This document shows, one piece after another, positions 20,267-26,830 of a stretch of 40,839 bases of DNA. Within the stretch, counting starts at the first letter, position 1, and every line of letters starts with the position of its first letter. A model generated the notes under the pieces. That model ran no database searches. It saw only the letters and a list, made by a program, of their open reading frames with translations, and was not told where the DNA came from. The stretch is taken from contig NZ_BCUF01000048.1 in NCBI RefSeq assembly GCF_001591145.1, forward strand, positions 1-40,839, in the 5' to 3' direction. Position numbers and translations under genes: made by a program. The stretch comes from Vibrio harveyi NBRC 15634 = ATCC 14126 = KCTC 12724. GTDB taxonomy: Bacteria > Pseudomonadota > Gammaproteobacteria > Enterobacterales > Vibrionaceae.

Positions 20267-20695
20267 ATGGTTTCTCAAATTTTTTGTCATTGTTTTTTCA
20301 TAGTGTGATGTCACTAGCCAAATCCCGCTCCTCGTCCGACTTAAGTCTCGTTTTGACAAGCGAGCATACTGGTGGGGAAATGGGTATAATGGATGATCTC
20401 TGTCCCAGATTGTGCTGGGTAGAGCATAGAAAAGCAATGGCATTGACAAACTATTACTTTTCATTTGCATGGCTAATGGCTATCAGAACATCGCGTTACA
20501 AACAAAACTCAGGAAGCATCTGCATGCCCAAGGCATGGCAAAATAAGAGTGGCTGAAGTCACCAAGGTAACGCCGATTTCGATACGTCTCCCAACTTAGC
20601 CCTTAGCGACGGATGTCGCGTTAATGGAATGCACATGGTGTGCAAAATATACACAAGGTAGCCTTGTTACCTTAGCTTGGGATTGTAAAAGTAAT
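20267..20695. other. Long gap between the rpoE promoter and nadB
   Basis: About 430 bases with no convincing gene; possible reading frames on both strands lack a ribosome site and family resemblance. It contains a TATAAT at 20385-20390 with no good -35 at 17 bases, and a palindrome GACTTAAGTC around 20338. It also has hairpins CCCAG/CTGGG (20404-20419) and CATGCC-CAA-GGCATG (about 20523-20537). Two mutually exclusive hairpins lie 30 bases before nadB: ACAAGG-TAG-CCTTGT (20653-20667) or AAGGTA-N7-TACCTT (20655-20673). It may be the nadB promoter plus a structured leader. Confidence 0.5.
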
Positions 20696-22303
20696 ATGAA
20701 CACAAATCGTGAACATGAATGTGATGTGTTAGTGGTAGGGAGTGGCGCCGCGGGCTTGTCGTTGGCTTTGCGTGTCGCAAACCACTGTAAGGTAATGGTT
20801 CTAAGTAAAGGACCGCGCAGCGAAGGCGCAACGTATTACGCGCAAGGTGGTATTGCTGCCGTATTTGATGAGTCGGACACCATTGAGTCTCACGTTGAAG
20901 ATACGCAAATTGCTGGGGATGGAATCTGTGATGAAGAGACTGTTAAGTTCATCGCGGAAAACTCAAAAGAGTGTGTACAGTGGTTGATTGATGGTGGTGT
21001 ACCATTCGATCGTGAAGATGATGATTCTGACGATGAGCCACGTTATCACTTAACTCGCGAAGGCGGTCACAGCCGTCGACGTATTTTGCACGCTGCTGAT
21101 GCCACTGGCATGGCAATGCAAACCTCTCTACAAGACAATGCACACAGCCACCCAAACATTCATGTTCTTGAGCGCCATAATGCTCTGGATTTGATCACCG
21201 AAGATAAAATCGGCGGCGACAAAAACAAGATCATTGGCGCTTATATTTGGAACCGCAACGAAGAACAAGTTGAAACTGTTCGCGCTAAATTTGTTGTTCT
21301 CGCAACGGGCGGCGCTTCCAAAGTTTACCAATACACTTCTAACCCAGACGTGTCATCTGGTGATGGTATCGCAATCGCGTGGCGTGCAGGTTGTCGTGTT
21401 GCGAACCTAGAGTTCAACCAATTCCACCCAACCTGTCTTTACCACCCAGAAGCACGTAACTTCTTGTTGACTGAAGCATTGCGTGGTGAGGGGGCGTATT
21501 TACGTCGTCCAGACGGTTCACGTTTTATGCCGGATTTCGACGAGCGTAAAGAGCTTGCTCCACGTGATGTCGTGGCTCGCGCGATCGACTTCGAAATGAA
21601 GCGCTTAGGTGCTGATTGCATGTATCTCGATATCAGCCATAAGCCTGCGGATTTCATTACTAAGCATTTCCCAACTATCTACTCTCGTTTGATGGATTTG
21701 GGTATCGACATGACTAAAGAGCCGATCCCAATTGTACCTGCGGCGCACTACACATGCGGCGGCGTCATGGTCGATCAAAATGGTCATACCGACCTGAAGA
21801 ACCTCTATGCGATTGGTGAAGTGAGCTATACAGGCTTGCACGGCGCGAACCGTATGGCATCGAACTCACTACTTGAGTGTGTGGTTTACGCATGGTCGGC
21901 AGCCAAAGACATTCTTAAACATCACAGCGAAGTAGAACTAGCATCGCAGGTTCCATGTTGGGATGAAAGCCAAGTGACCAACAGTGATGAAGAAGTGATC
22001 ATCCAACATAACTGGCATGAGCTGCGCCTATTTATGTGGGATTACATGGGTATCGTTCGTACCGATAAACGTCTTGAACGCGCTCTGCGTCGTATTCAGA
22101 TGCTGCAACAAGAGACGCATGAGTACTACAGTCACTTCCGCGTATCAAACAACTTGCTAGAGCTACGTAACCTGCTGCAAGTCGCAGAGCTAATGGTGCG
22201 TTGCGCGATGCAGCGTAAAGAGAGTCGTGGTCTGCACTACACCTTGGATTATCCAAATCAGCTAGAAAATAGTGGTCCAACAATTCTTACGCCAAACAAA
22301 TAG
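20696..22303 (+). CDS. nadB: L-aspartate oxidase
   Basis: FAD enzyme oxidising L-aspartate to iminoaspartate, the first step of de novo NAD synthesis; it works with NadA. 535 residues from ATG at 20696 (MNTNREHECDVLVVGSGAAG). The frame extends 24 codons upstream, but those are not family-like. The FAD dinucleotide fold is at about 10-28. EGGHSRRRILHAAD, HYTCGGVMVDQNG and GLHGANRMASNSLLEC are fumarate reductase/aspartate oxidase signatures, and a C-terminal helical domain follows. The Shine-Dalgarno sequence is weak. It is divergent from rpoE, as in E. coli. Confidence 0.98.
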   Translation: MNTNREHECDVLVVGSGAAGLSLALRVANHCKVMVLSKGPRSEGATYYAQGGIAAVFDESDTIESHVEDTQIAGDGICDEETVKFIAENSKECVQWLIDGGVPFDREDDDSDDEPRYHLTREGGHSRRRILHAADATGMAMQTSLQDNAHSHPNIHVLERHNALDLITEDKIGGDKNKIIGAYIWNRNEEQVETVRAKFVVLATGGASKVYQYTSNPDVSSGDGIAIAWRAGCRVANLEFNQFHPTCLYHPEARNFLLTEALRGEGAYLRRPDGSRFMPDFDERKELAPRDVVARAIDFEMKRLGADCMYLDISHKPADFITKHFPTIYSRLMDLGIDMTKEPIPIVPAAHYTCGGVMVDQNGHTDLKNLYAIGEVSYTGLHGANRMASNSLLECVVYAWSAAKDILKHHSEVELASQVPCWDESQVTNSDEEVIIQHNWHELRLFMWDYMGIVRTDKRLERALRRIQMLQQETHEYYSHFRVSNNLLELRNLLQVAELMVRCAMQRKESRGLHYTLDYPNQLENSGPTILTPNK

Positions 22304-22337
22304 CACTGACACTAAAAAGTAAGAGTCAGATATAAGA

Positions 22338-22778
22338 TCAAATGGGAGCTTCGGCTCCCATTTTCCATTGTCGTAATATCAAACACAGTTGACGATATGC
22401 CACGTCTTCACAACTGTCTCGCCAAATCGTGACTTTTTCACCCGACGTTAATTCAAACGTGACTTTGAACATCGCCGCCGACACATCAACGCTCGATAAT
22501 GTAGAGGTTTGCTTGTCATTACGTACCGTGCCATCACGATGTAAATACCAGCCACCACGAGCAGAAGGCACGACAAAACCGCCCTGCATTTGGCAGCGAA
22601 GAATCAGTAATAACAGATAAGTTGATAAGACGAGTGGGATAGCAGAACAGATAAGCGCCCAAACGCAACCTAGGAGAAGAAGTTGGTTGGCAATTTGGGC
22701 GTACAGAGAAGTGTTAACCTTGAGATTAACGAACCTTGCTGAGGTTGTGCGCGACAATTTTATCAACCATCGATGCAT
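22338..22778 (-). CDS. ygfX: YgfX family membrane protein (CptA-like)
   Basis: Small inner-membrane protein of the YgfX/CptA family, encoded next to sdhE. In E. coli it was reported as the toxin-like partner interacting with MreB/FtsZ, though the toxin role is debated. 146 residues, with two membrane segments at about 30-62 and a soluble C-terminal part ending in CEDVAYRQLCLILRQW, which resembles the E. coli tail. The only plausible ATG (22778) makes it overlap sdhE by 53 bases; a TTG four codons later is possible. The final residues are encoded by a terminator hairpin. Function is assigned by position and weak similarity. Confidence 0.8.
   Translation of the reverse strand: MHRWLIKLSRTTSARFVNLKVNTSLYAQIANQLLLLGCVWALICSAIPLVLSTYLLLLILRCQMQGGFVVPSARGGWYLHRDGTVRNDKQTSTLSSVDVSAAMFKVTFELTSGEKVTIWRDSCEDVAYRQLCLILRQWKMGAEAPI
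22340..22364 (+). terminator. Terminator after nadB, embedded in the end of ygfX
   Basis: Perfect 10-bp inverted repeat AAATGGGAGC (22340-22349) / GCTCCCATTT (22354-22363) with a TTCG tetraloop and a T. It terminates nadB and, being symmetrical, probably also ygfX. It lies inside the last eight codons of the convergent ygfX. Confidence 0.8.
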
Positions 22779-22986
22779 GACCTAGGTTTTCGCTGCGACC
22801 GTGTCCCATCACCCAAGTAAACAGATCTGGGTCATCACATTCTAATAATGAGACAAAATCACGCTGCTCTTGTTCATTCAGTGCTTCAAAGCACTCTTCA
22901 AAAAACGGCATAATCACCACGTCAAGCTCAAGCATGCCACGACGACAAGCCCATTTAATACGCGCCTTTTCTTCCGCAGTGTACAT
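22726..22986 (-). CDS. sdhE: FAD assembly factor SdhE
   Basis: Small soluble protein required for covalent attachment of FAD to succinate dehydrogenase (SdhA) and fumarate reductase; also called YgfY/CptB. 86 residues, the usual size, containing the conserved RGMLELD (about 16-22) needed for flavinylation. It is followed by the overlapping ygfX, giving the standard sdhE-ygfX pair, and is divergent from ygfZ. Confidence 0.96.
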   Translation of the reverse strand: MYTAEEKARIKWACRRGMLELDVVIMPFFEECFEALNEQEQRDFVSLLECDDPDLFTWVMGHGRSENLGHASMVDKIVAHNLSKVR

Positions 22987-23091
22987 TCAGTATTCCTTCA
23001 TAGATGTCTTGTTCTTAGTGCGGAGTGTAACAAGGGATGTGCAACGTCACTAGTGTGCGGGTCACAATATGTAGCCAAGTCGCTGCAAATC

Positions 23092-23120
23092 CTGAACGCA
23101 TTTAATAAACAAACGTTCAG
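23092..23120. promoter_or_regulatory. Inverted repeat between sdhE and ygfZ
   Basis: Perfect 7-bp arms CTGAACG (23092-23098) / CGTTCAG (23114-23120) around an A/T-rich 15-base spacer, in the 236-base divergent promoter region. The shape is operator-like, but I cannot name a regulator. Confidence 0.3.
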
Positions 23121-23222
23121 CAAAGCCAAACACCTTAAAATTGCGTGGTTATATTGAGTGCTGACAAATGCCAATTCTGCAATTAACATAGCTGAAAAAT
23201 ATCTTCAAAAGGCATTGTAATC

Positions 23223-24191
23223 ATGGAATGGCAAACTCGCTTTTCACCGCTGAACCTATCGACACAAGACGCACTACCTGAGCTGTCTATCTCGCTATTG
23301 GATAATCTGGGCATGATCACCATGGTCGGGGACGACAAAAAGTCATACCTACACGGTCAAGTTACCTGCGATGTGGTTTCTCTTGAGAAAGACCAATCAA
23401 TGTTGGGTGCCCATTGTGATGCAAAAGGTAAAGTATGGAGCGTCTTCCGCCTATTCCACCATAACGATGGCTACGCAATGGTTCAGCCGAAATCAGCGAT
23501 TGAAGTAGAACTGAAAGAAATCAAAAAGTACGCGGTGTTCTCGAAAGTGACCATCGAAGAATCAAACGACATCGTGCTGGGTGTTGCAGGTGAGAATGCA
23601 GATGCGTTCATCTCAACATTAAATGCTGATTCTGGCGACGTACGTACAGTTGAAGGTGGCACGGCAGTCAAAGTGACTCCAAACCGCTGGTTGCTTGCGC
23701 TTACAGCAGAAGCAGCACAATCGTTATTAGAAGACAGCAAAGCAACGCTGACTACTCACGAGCTTTGGACTCGTTTCGATATTGAAGCAGCACTACCATA
23801 CGTGGCAGCTGATGCGCAAAACGAGCACATTCCACAAGCACTAAACGTACAAGCGCTGGGGGGCATCAGCTTTACGAAAGGCTGCTACACAGGTCAAGAA
23901 ACCGTAGCGCGCGCGAAATACCGCGGCACCAACAAACGTGCAATGTACATTGTTAAAGGTGCAACTGCTGAAGCCTTAGGTGAAGGTACGATTGAACTGG
24001 AGCGTAGCGTTGGTGAAAACTGGCGTTCAGTAGGCGCATTGCTCACGCATTACCAATTCAGCGACAACCAAGCGATAGGACTCATTGTATTGCCAAACAA
24101 CCTAGACGATGACACTCGTCTGCGCTTGGTTGCTCAACCAGAGTGTGAATGGGAAATCGCAGCACTGCCGTACAGCCTTGACGATGAGTAA
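23223..24191 (+). CDS. ygfZ: tRNA-modifying folate-binding protein YgfZ
   Basis: Folate-dependent protein that supports assembly or repair of certain iron-sulfur enzymes, including the tRNA methylthiotransferase MiaB. 322 residues, GcvT-like fold. The family signature KGCYTGQE is at 219-226, with the conserved Cys at 221 followed by TVARAKYRG. It is divergent from sdhE and overlaps the next gene by 8 bases, suggesting an operon with it. Confidence 0.96.
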   Translation: MEWQTRFSPLNLSTQDALPELSISLLDNLGMITMVGDDKKSYLHGQVTCDVVSLEKDQSMLGAHCDAKGKVWSVFRLFHHNDGYAMVQPKSAIEVELKEIKKYAVFSKVTIEESNDIVLGVAGENADAFISTLNADSGDVRTVEGGTAVKVTPNRWLLALTAEAAQSLLEDSKATLTTHELWTRFDIEAALPYVAADAQNEHIPQALNVQALGGISFTKGCYTGQETVARAKYRGTNKRAMYIVKGATAEALGEGTIELERSVGENWRSVGALLTHYQFSDNQAIGLIVLPNNLDDDTRLRLVAQPECEWEIAALPYSLDDE

Positions 24192-24657
24192 TACCATTCA
24201 TACCCCTTTGATGCAGTTTTTGGCGGACCAGAACATCGAGTTCCGTCTTCTTCCTCATCAAAGACCAGCAACAACTATTGAGGATGCCGCGCAACAACGC
24301 GGCATTCGCCCTTCTCAAATGGTCAAAACGATTCTTTTGCGCGATATGGGGAATCAATATGCGCTTGCTTGTGCACCAGGTGATCGTAGTGTTGATCCAA
24401 AGAAGGTGCGCGCATTACTGCAGTGCCGTCGTATGACGTGTGTTGATCAAGCAGACGTAGAAGCGATTACCGGATACAAGATTGGAACTGTCACACCACT
24501 ACTCTTAAAACGCTACATGCCGATCGTATTTGACCCAAGTTTGCTTGAAGAAAAAGAAATCACCATAAGCAGTGGAGATCGCATGGCAGGCTTAGCGCTA
24601 TCCATCGATGATCTAATCCAATTGTGCCAACCAACCGTGGCTGATATCTGCCGCTAA
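24184..24657 (+). CDS. YbaK/EbsC-family aminoacyl-tRNA deacylase
   Basis: Member of the INS/YbaK editing superfamily that hydrolyses mischarged aminoacyl-tRNA in trans; the exact substrate cannot be told. 157 residues from ATG at 24184 (MSNTIHTPLMQFL), which overlaps the ygfZ stop by 8 bases. An in-frame ATG at 24109 lies inside ygfZ and is less likely. The conserved catalytic-pocket Lys is K48 in SQMVKTILLRD; RSVDPKKVRALL and GYKIGTVTPLLL also fit the family. It is one of two superfamily members in this window (see 34892). Confidence 0.9.
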   Translation: MSNTIHTPLMQFLADQNIEFRLLPHQRPATTIEDAAQQRGIRPSQMVKTILLRDMGNQYALACAPGDRSVDPKKVRALLQCRRMTCVDQADVEAITGYKIGTVTPLLLKRYMPIVFDPSLLEEKEITISSGDRMAGLALSIDDLIQLCQPTVADICR

Positions 24658-24669
24658 CATGTAATCAAG

Positions 24670-24690
24670 CGCAGGATTCTCACTCCTGCG
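24670..24690. other. GC-rich hairpin after the YbaK-family gene
   Basis: Perfect 7-bp stem CGCAGGA (24670-24676) / TCCTGCG (24684-24690), 12 bases after the stop codon, nested in an outer GTAATC (24661-24666) / GATTAC repeat ending near 24717. No T-run follows, so it is not a standard intrinsic terminator; it could stabilise the mRNA end. Confidence 0.5.
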
Positions 24691-24760
24691 TGATCTCACT
24701 CATATCTCTTCGATTACATTCAAGAATTTTTAATCATTTTTAAAACATAAATAGTCACAA

Positions 24761-24823
24761 ATGAAAAACTCGTATATGCTGAATTCGTTGGTTAAGTTTT
24801 CAACAACGACTCAGCCAACGTAA
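24761..24823 (+). CDS. Possible 20-residue peptide ORF in the candidate sRNA region
   Basis: ATG AAA AAC ... TAA encodes MKNSYMLNSLVKFSTTTQPT. The ORF begins just before the likely start of the hairpin-rich segment and ends at its first stem. There is no Shine-Dalgarno sequence, so expression is doubtful. I list it only because a leader peptide followed by alternative hairpins and a terminator is a known attenuation layout. Confidence 0.15.
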   Translation: MKNSYMLNSLVKFSTTTQPT

Positions 24824-24923
24824 AGTGAATCTGCTGACTTGTATGACAGCGTTCATTAAGTCAGTCGTCCACTTTTGTGTAATGCATCTGTGACTATTCG
24901 CCCGCCGAAGCGGGCTTTTTTTT
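24779..24923 (+). ncRNA. Candidate structured small RNA
   Basis: No convincing coding capacity, but three successive hairpins on the plus strand: CGTTGG (24786-24791) / CCAACG (24815-24820); a compound stem of AAAGTG (24822-24827) / CACTTT (24870-24875) enclosing CTGACTT (24834-24840) / AAGTCAG (24858-24864); and a strong intrinsic terminator at 24900-24923. A TATATG at 24773-24778 could be a -10, but the -35 is poor, so the 5' end is a guess. It does not resemble Spot 42, GcvB, RyhB or CsrB as I know them. Alternatively it is the long 3' UTR of the YbaK-family gene. Confidence 0.5.
24900..24923 (+). terminator. Strong intrinsic terminator of the candidate small RNA
   Basis: Perfect stem GCCCGC-CGAA-GCGGGC (24900-24915) followed by eight T residues (24916-24923). 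It stands 240 bases after the nearest upstream stop codon, so it ends either an independent RNA or a long 3' UTR. Confidence 0.93.
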
Positions 24924-24927
24924 GCGT

Positions 24928-24956
24928 GGAACTTTTTTCCTTTTCCTTCCTCTAAC
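24928..24956 (+). promoter_or_regulatory. Predicted sigma-E promoter reading rightward
   Basis: GGAACTT (-35, 24928-24934), exactly 16 bases, then TCTAAC (-10, 24951-24956). This is an excellent match to the sigma-E consensus and better in the -10 than the rpoE promoter itself. It begins 5 bases after the preceding terminator and would start RNA near 24961. The only gene ahead on this strand is the 68-residue ORF at 25310. Confidence 0.7.
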
Positions 24957-25309
24957 TCAATGAAAGCAATGCATTTGAGGTTTCAACCTCGTCAAAACGA
25001 ACAAAATGCAACCCATTGAGTAAAAACATTTAGCAAACAATCATTTTCCTTCTATTCTTATTTCTGTAACAAAACTGTTGCTTAATGCACCACGTAAGAA
25101 CAGGAGAGCTCAAGGACTGGTTCCTTCGACAATGATTTTTTGAGGTAATCCTCACGCTATTTGAGATATGACTCTGTCAATTTGTCTAAGGCAGCACAAA
25201 TCTCTAAAGCCAAGTACCTCAACTGCACTTAATACTATTGCTGTCACAATAATTTTTACGCGAAAAACGTAGAATAACTGGGCTAGGTAAGAGATAAGGA
25301 AGAGTAAAT
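24956..25309 (+). other. Structured leader region before the 68-residue gene
   Basis: About 350 bases without a gene. Three nested perfect inverted repeats occur in the first 65 bases: CTCAATG (24956-24962) / CATTGAG (25014-25020), TGCATTT (24970-24976) / AAATGCA (25004-25010), and GAGGTT (24977-24982) / AACCTC (24985-24990). The outermost arm overlaps the predicted start site, so it may act at DNA level only. Later come AAGGA/TCCTT (about 25111-25125) and GAGG-TAAT-CCTC (about 25143-25154). No intrinsic terminator is visible before the ORF, so a sigma-E transcript could run into it. Confidence 0.5.
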
Positions 25310-25516
25310 ATGAGACTGTTTAAGCGCTATACACCAGGTATGATTGCTAAACACATAAGTCGTCTTTTTAAAGGAAGAATCTATATTTACGGAGTCGGTA
25401 AGTTCGAGTTTGATAACGGAAAATTGATGTTGCCAGAGAAAGCTGAGAAACGTCACTTTCAGGCAGTAAAAGAGATTAACCAAGAGATTATGAAGCTCAG
25501 ATGCGCATACGCTTAG
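25310..25516 (+). CDS. Conserved-looking 68-residue protein of unknown function
   Basis: Starts MRLFKRYTPGMIAKHISRLF and ends MKLRCAYA. It is basic, soluble-looking, without signal peptide or membrane segment; the N-terminal third is amphipathic and Lys/Arg-rich. A good ribosome site (AAGGAAGAG) lies 6-7 bases before ATG and a strong terminator follows the stop at 22 bases, so it is a self-contained gene. I do not recognise a domain. The predicted sigma-E promoter 350 bases upstream is the only promoter I can identify, which hints at an envelope-stress link; a closer promoter cannot be excluded. Confidence 0.8.
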   Translation: MRLFKRYTPGMIAKHISRLFKGRIYIYGVGKFEFDNGKLMLPEKAEKRHFQAVKEINQEIMKLRCAYA

Positions 25517-25537
25517 CTTAAACATCGATGTAAAAAG

Positions 25538-25563
25538 AAAGGCTGGATTAACCAGCCTTTTTT
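25538..25563. terminator. Bidirectional terminator between the small gene and ubiI
   Basis: Stem AAAGGCTGG (25538-25546) / CCAGCCTTT (25552-25560) with a 5-base loop and T-run to 25563; A-rich on the left, so it also works leftward for ubiI. Confidence 0.9.
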
Positions 25564-25594
25564 GTATCTTTTGTTTGCGAAGCGAAGAACGTAT

Positions 25595-26803
25595 TTATTG
25601 ACGCGCTAGTTCCGGCAGGTTGCCTTTCAAACCTAATGCACGCTTCATGATTTCATCTTTCGCACCCGGCAGTTGTCCTGCTAGGCTCAAACCAATGCCA
25701 CGAACCAACTTCTTGGCAGGATTCTCACCAGAGAACAGATCACGGAAGCCTTGCATTGCCGCTATCATCTTCGCCGCTTCGGCTTTACGCCAACGCTCGT
25801 AACCACGTAGATTACGTTTGGTGCCAATGTCTTGCCCTTGCTTCCACAGTGCCAACACTTCTTGCGCTAAGCTTGCTGCATCTAATAAACCAAGATTCAC
25901 ACCCTGCCCTGCCAGCGGATGAATGGTATGGGCAGCATCGCCAACTAACGCCACGCGTTCAACCACAAAGTCACGCGCATAACGCATCTTAAGTGGGAAT
26001 GCTGCACGTTCGCCAACTACTTCACACAAGCCTAAACGTGCATCGAATTCGCTAGTCAGTGCTTTATTAAACTCTTGCTCGTTCATCGCCAGCAGTTGCT
26101 CTGCGCGATTTGGATCGGTAGACCAAACAATCGAACACATGTGAGGATCAGACATTGGAAGGAAAGCTAATGGACCTTGCGGTGTAAAGATCTGACGCGC
26201 AACACTGTTGTGTGGGTCAGCGGTTTTCACGTTCGCAACAAGCGCGCTATGACCGTAATCCCAATGCGTTAGTGGGATATCCATTTGGTTACGCAGCCAA
26301 GAATTTGCACCATCAGCGCCAACCACTAACTTCGCTGTCATAGCTTGACCATTATCGAGCGTTAGCCAGCTTTCTTGCTCACCCACCGCAAGCGTTGCAC
26401 AACGAGCAGGCATAAACAGCGTCACGTTATCGAGCTTTTGAACTTGCTCTAGCAGCGCCAATTGAATTACGCGGTTTTCAACGATATGACCAAGATCCGG
26501 TTGAGCCATGCTCTGCGCATCAAATGCGATATTCGCGAAGCTGTCTTGCTCCCACACTTCCATCGCATGGTATGGTGAAGCGCGACGCTGCTCGATACCT
26601 TGCCAAGCACCAAGCTTGCGAAGGATGGTTTCACTTGAACGGCTCAACGCCGATACGCGTACATCTGGCAGTTCATTTAGGGTGTCGTTCGGCACTGCGC
26701 CTTCGATAACGGCTACTCGCAGGTCACTGTCCTTAAAAGCGGCAGCTAATGCTAAACCTACCATTCCACCGCCGATGATGGCGATATCTACACTTTGCAT
26801 CAT
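25595..26803 (-). CDS. ubiI: Ubiquinone biosynthesis C5-hydroxylase UbiI (VisC)
   Basis: FAD monooxygenase of the UbiH/UbiF/VisC family that hydroxylates C5 of the ubiquinone ring precursor under aerobic conditions. 402 residues. The FAD-binding IIGGGMVGLALA is at the N-terminus, GADGANSWLR in the middle, and ALVGDAAHTIHPLAGQGVNLGLLDA near 275-300. Two adjacent ATG codons exist (26803 or 26800). It follows ubiH by 27 bases, probably in one operon ygfB-ubiH-ubiI. Confidence 0.95.
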   Translation of the reverse strand: MMQSVDIAIIGGGMVGLALAAAFKDSDLRVAVIEGAVPNDTLNELPDVRVSALSRSSETILRKLGAWQGIEQRRASPYHAMEVWEQDSFANIAFDAQSMAQPDLGHIVENRVIQLALLEQVQKLDNVTLFMPARCATLAVGEQESWLTLDNGQAMTAKLVVGADGANSWLRNQMDIPLTHWDYGHSALVANVKTADPHNSVARQIFTPQGPLAFLPMSDPHMCSIVWSTDPNRAEQLLAMNEQEFNKALTSEFDARLGLCEVVGERAAFPLKMRYARDFVVERVALVGDAAHTIHPLAGQGVNLGLLDAASLAQEVLALWKQGQDIGTKRNLRGYERWRKAEAAKMIAAMQGFRDLFSGENPAKKLVRGIGLSLAGQLPGAKDEIMKRALGLKGNLPELARQ

Positions 26804-26830
26804 TGCTTTTGTTACCTAATTCGTTGCCGT

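Noticed and set aside
20353..20390. TTGACA ... TATAAT pair ahead of nadB as a sigma-70 promoter
   Set aside because: Boxes are 26 bases apart, too far; the TATAAT may still serve with another weak -35.
20234..20470. 78-codon leftward frame overlapping the rpoE promoter
   Set aside because: Overlaps the -35/-10 boxes and has no family resemblance or ribosome site.
20254..20556. 100-codon frame between rpoE and nadB
   Set aside because: Starts inside the rpoE sigma-E promoter, no Shine-Dalgarno, composition not protein-like; more likely regulatory sequence.
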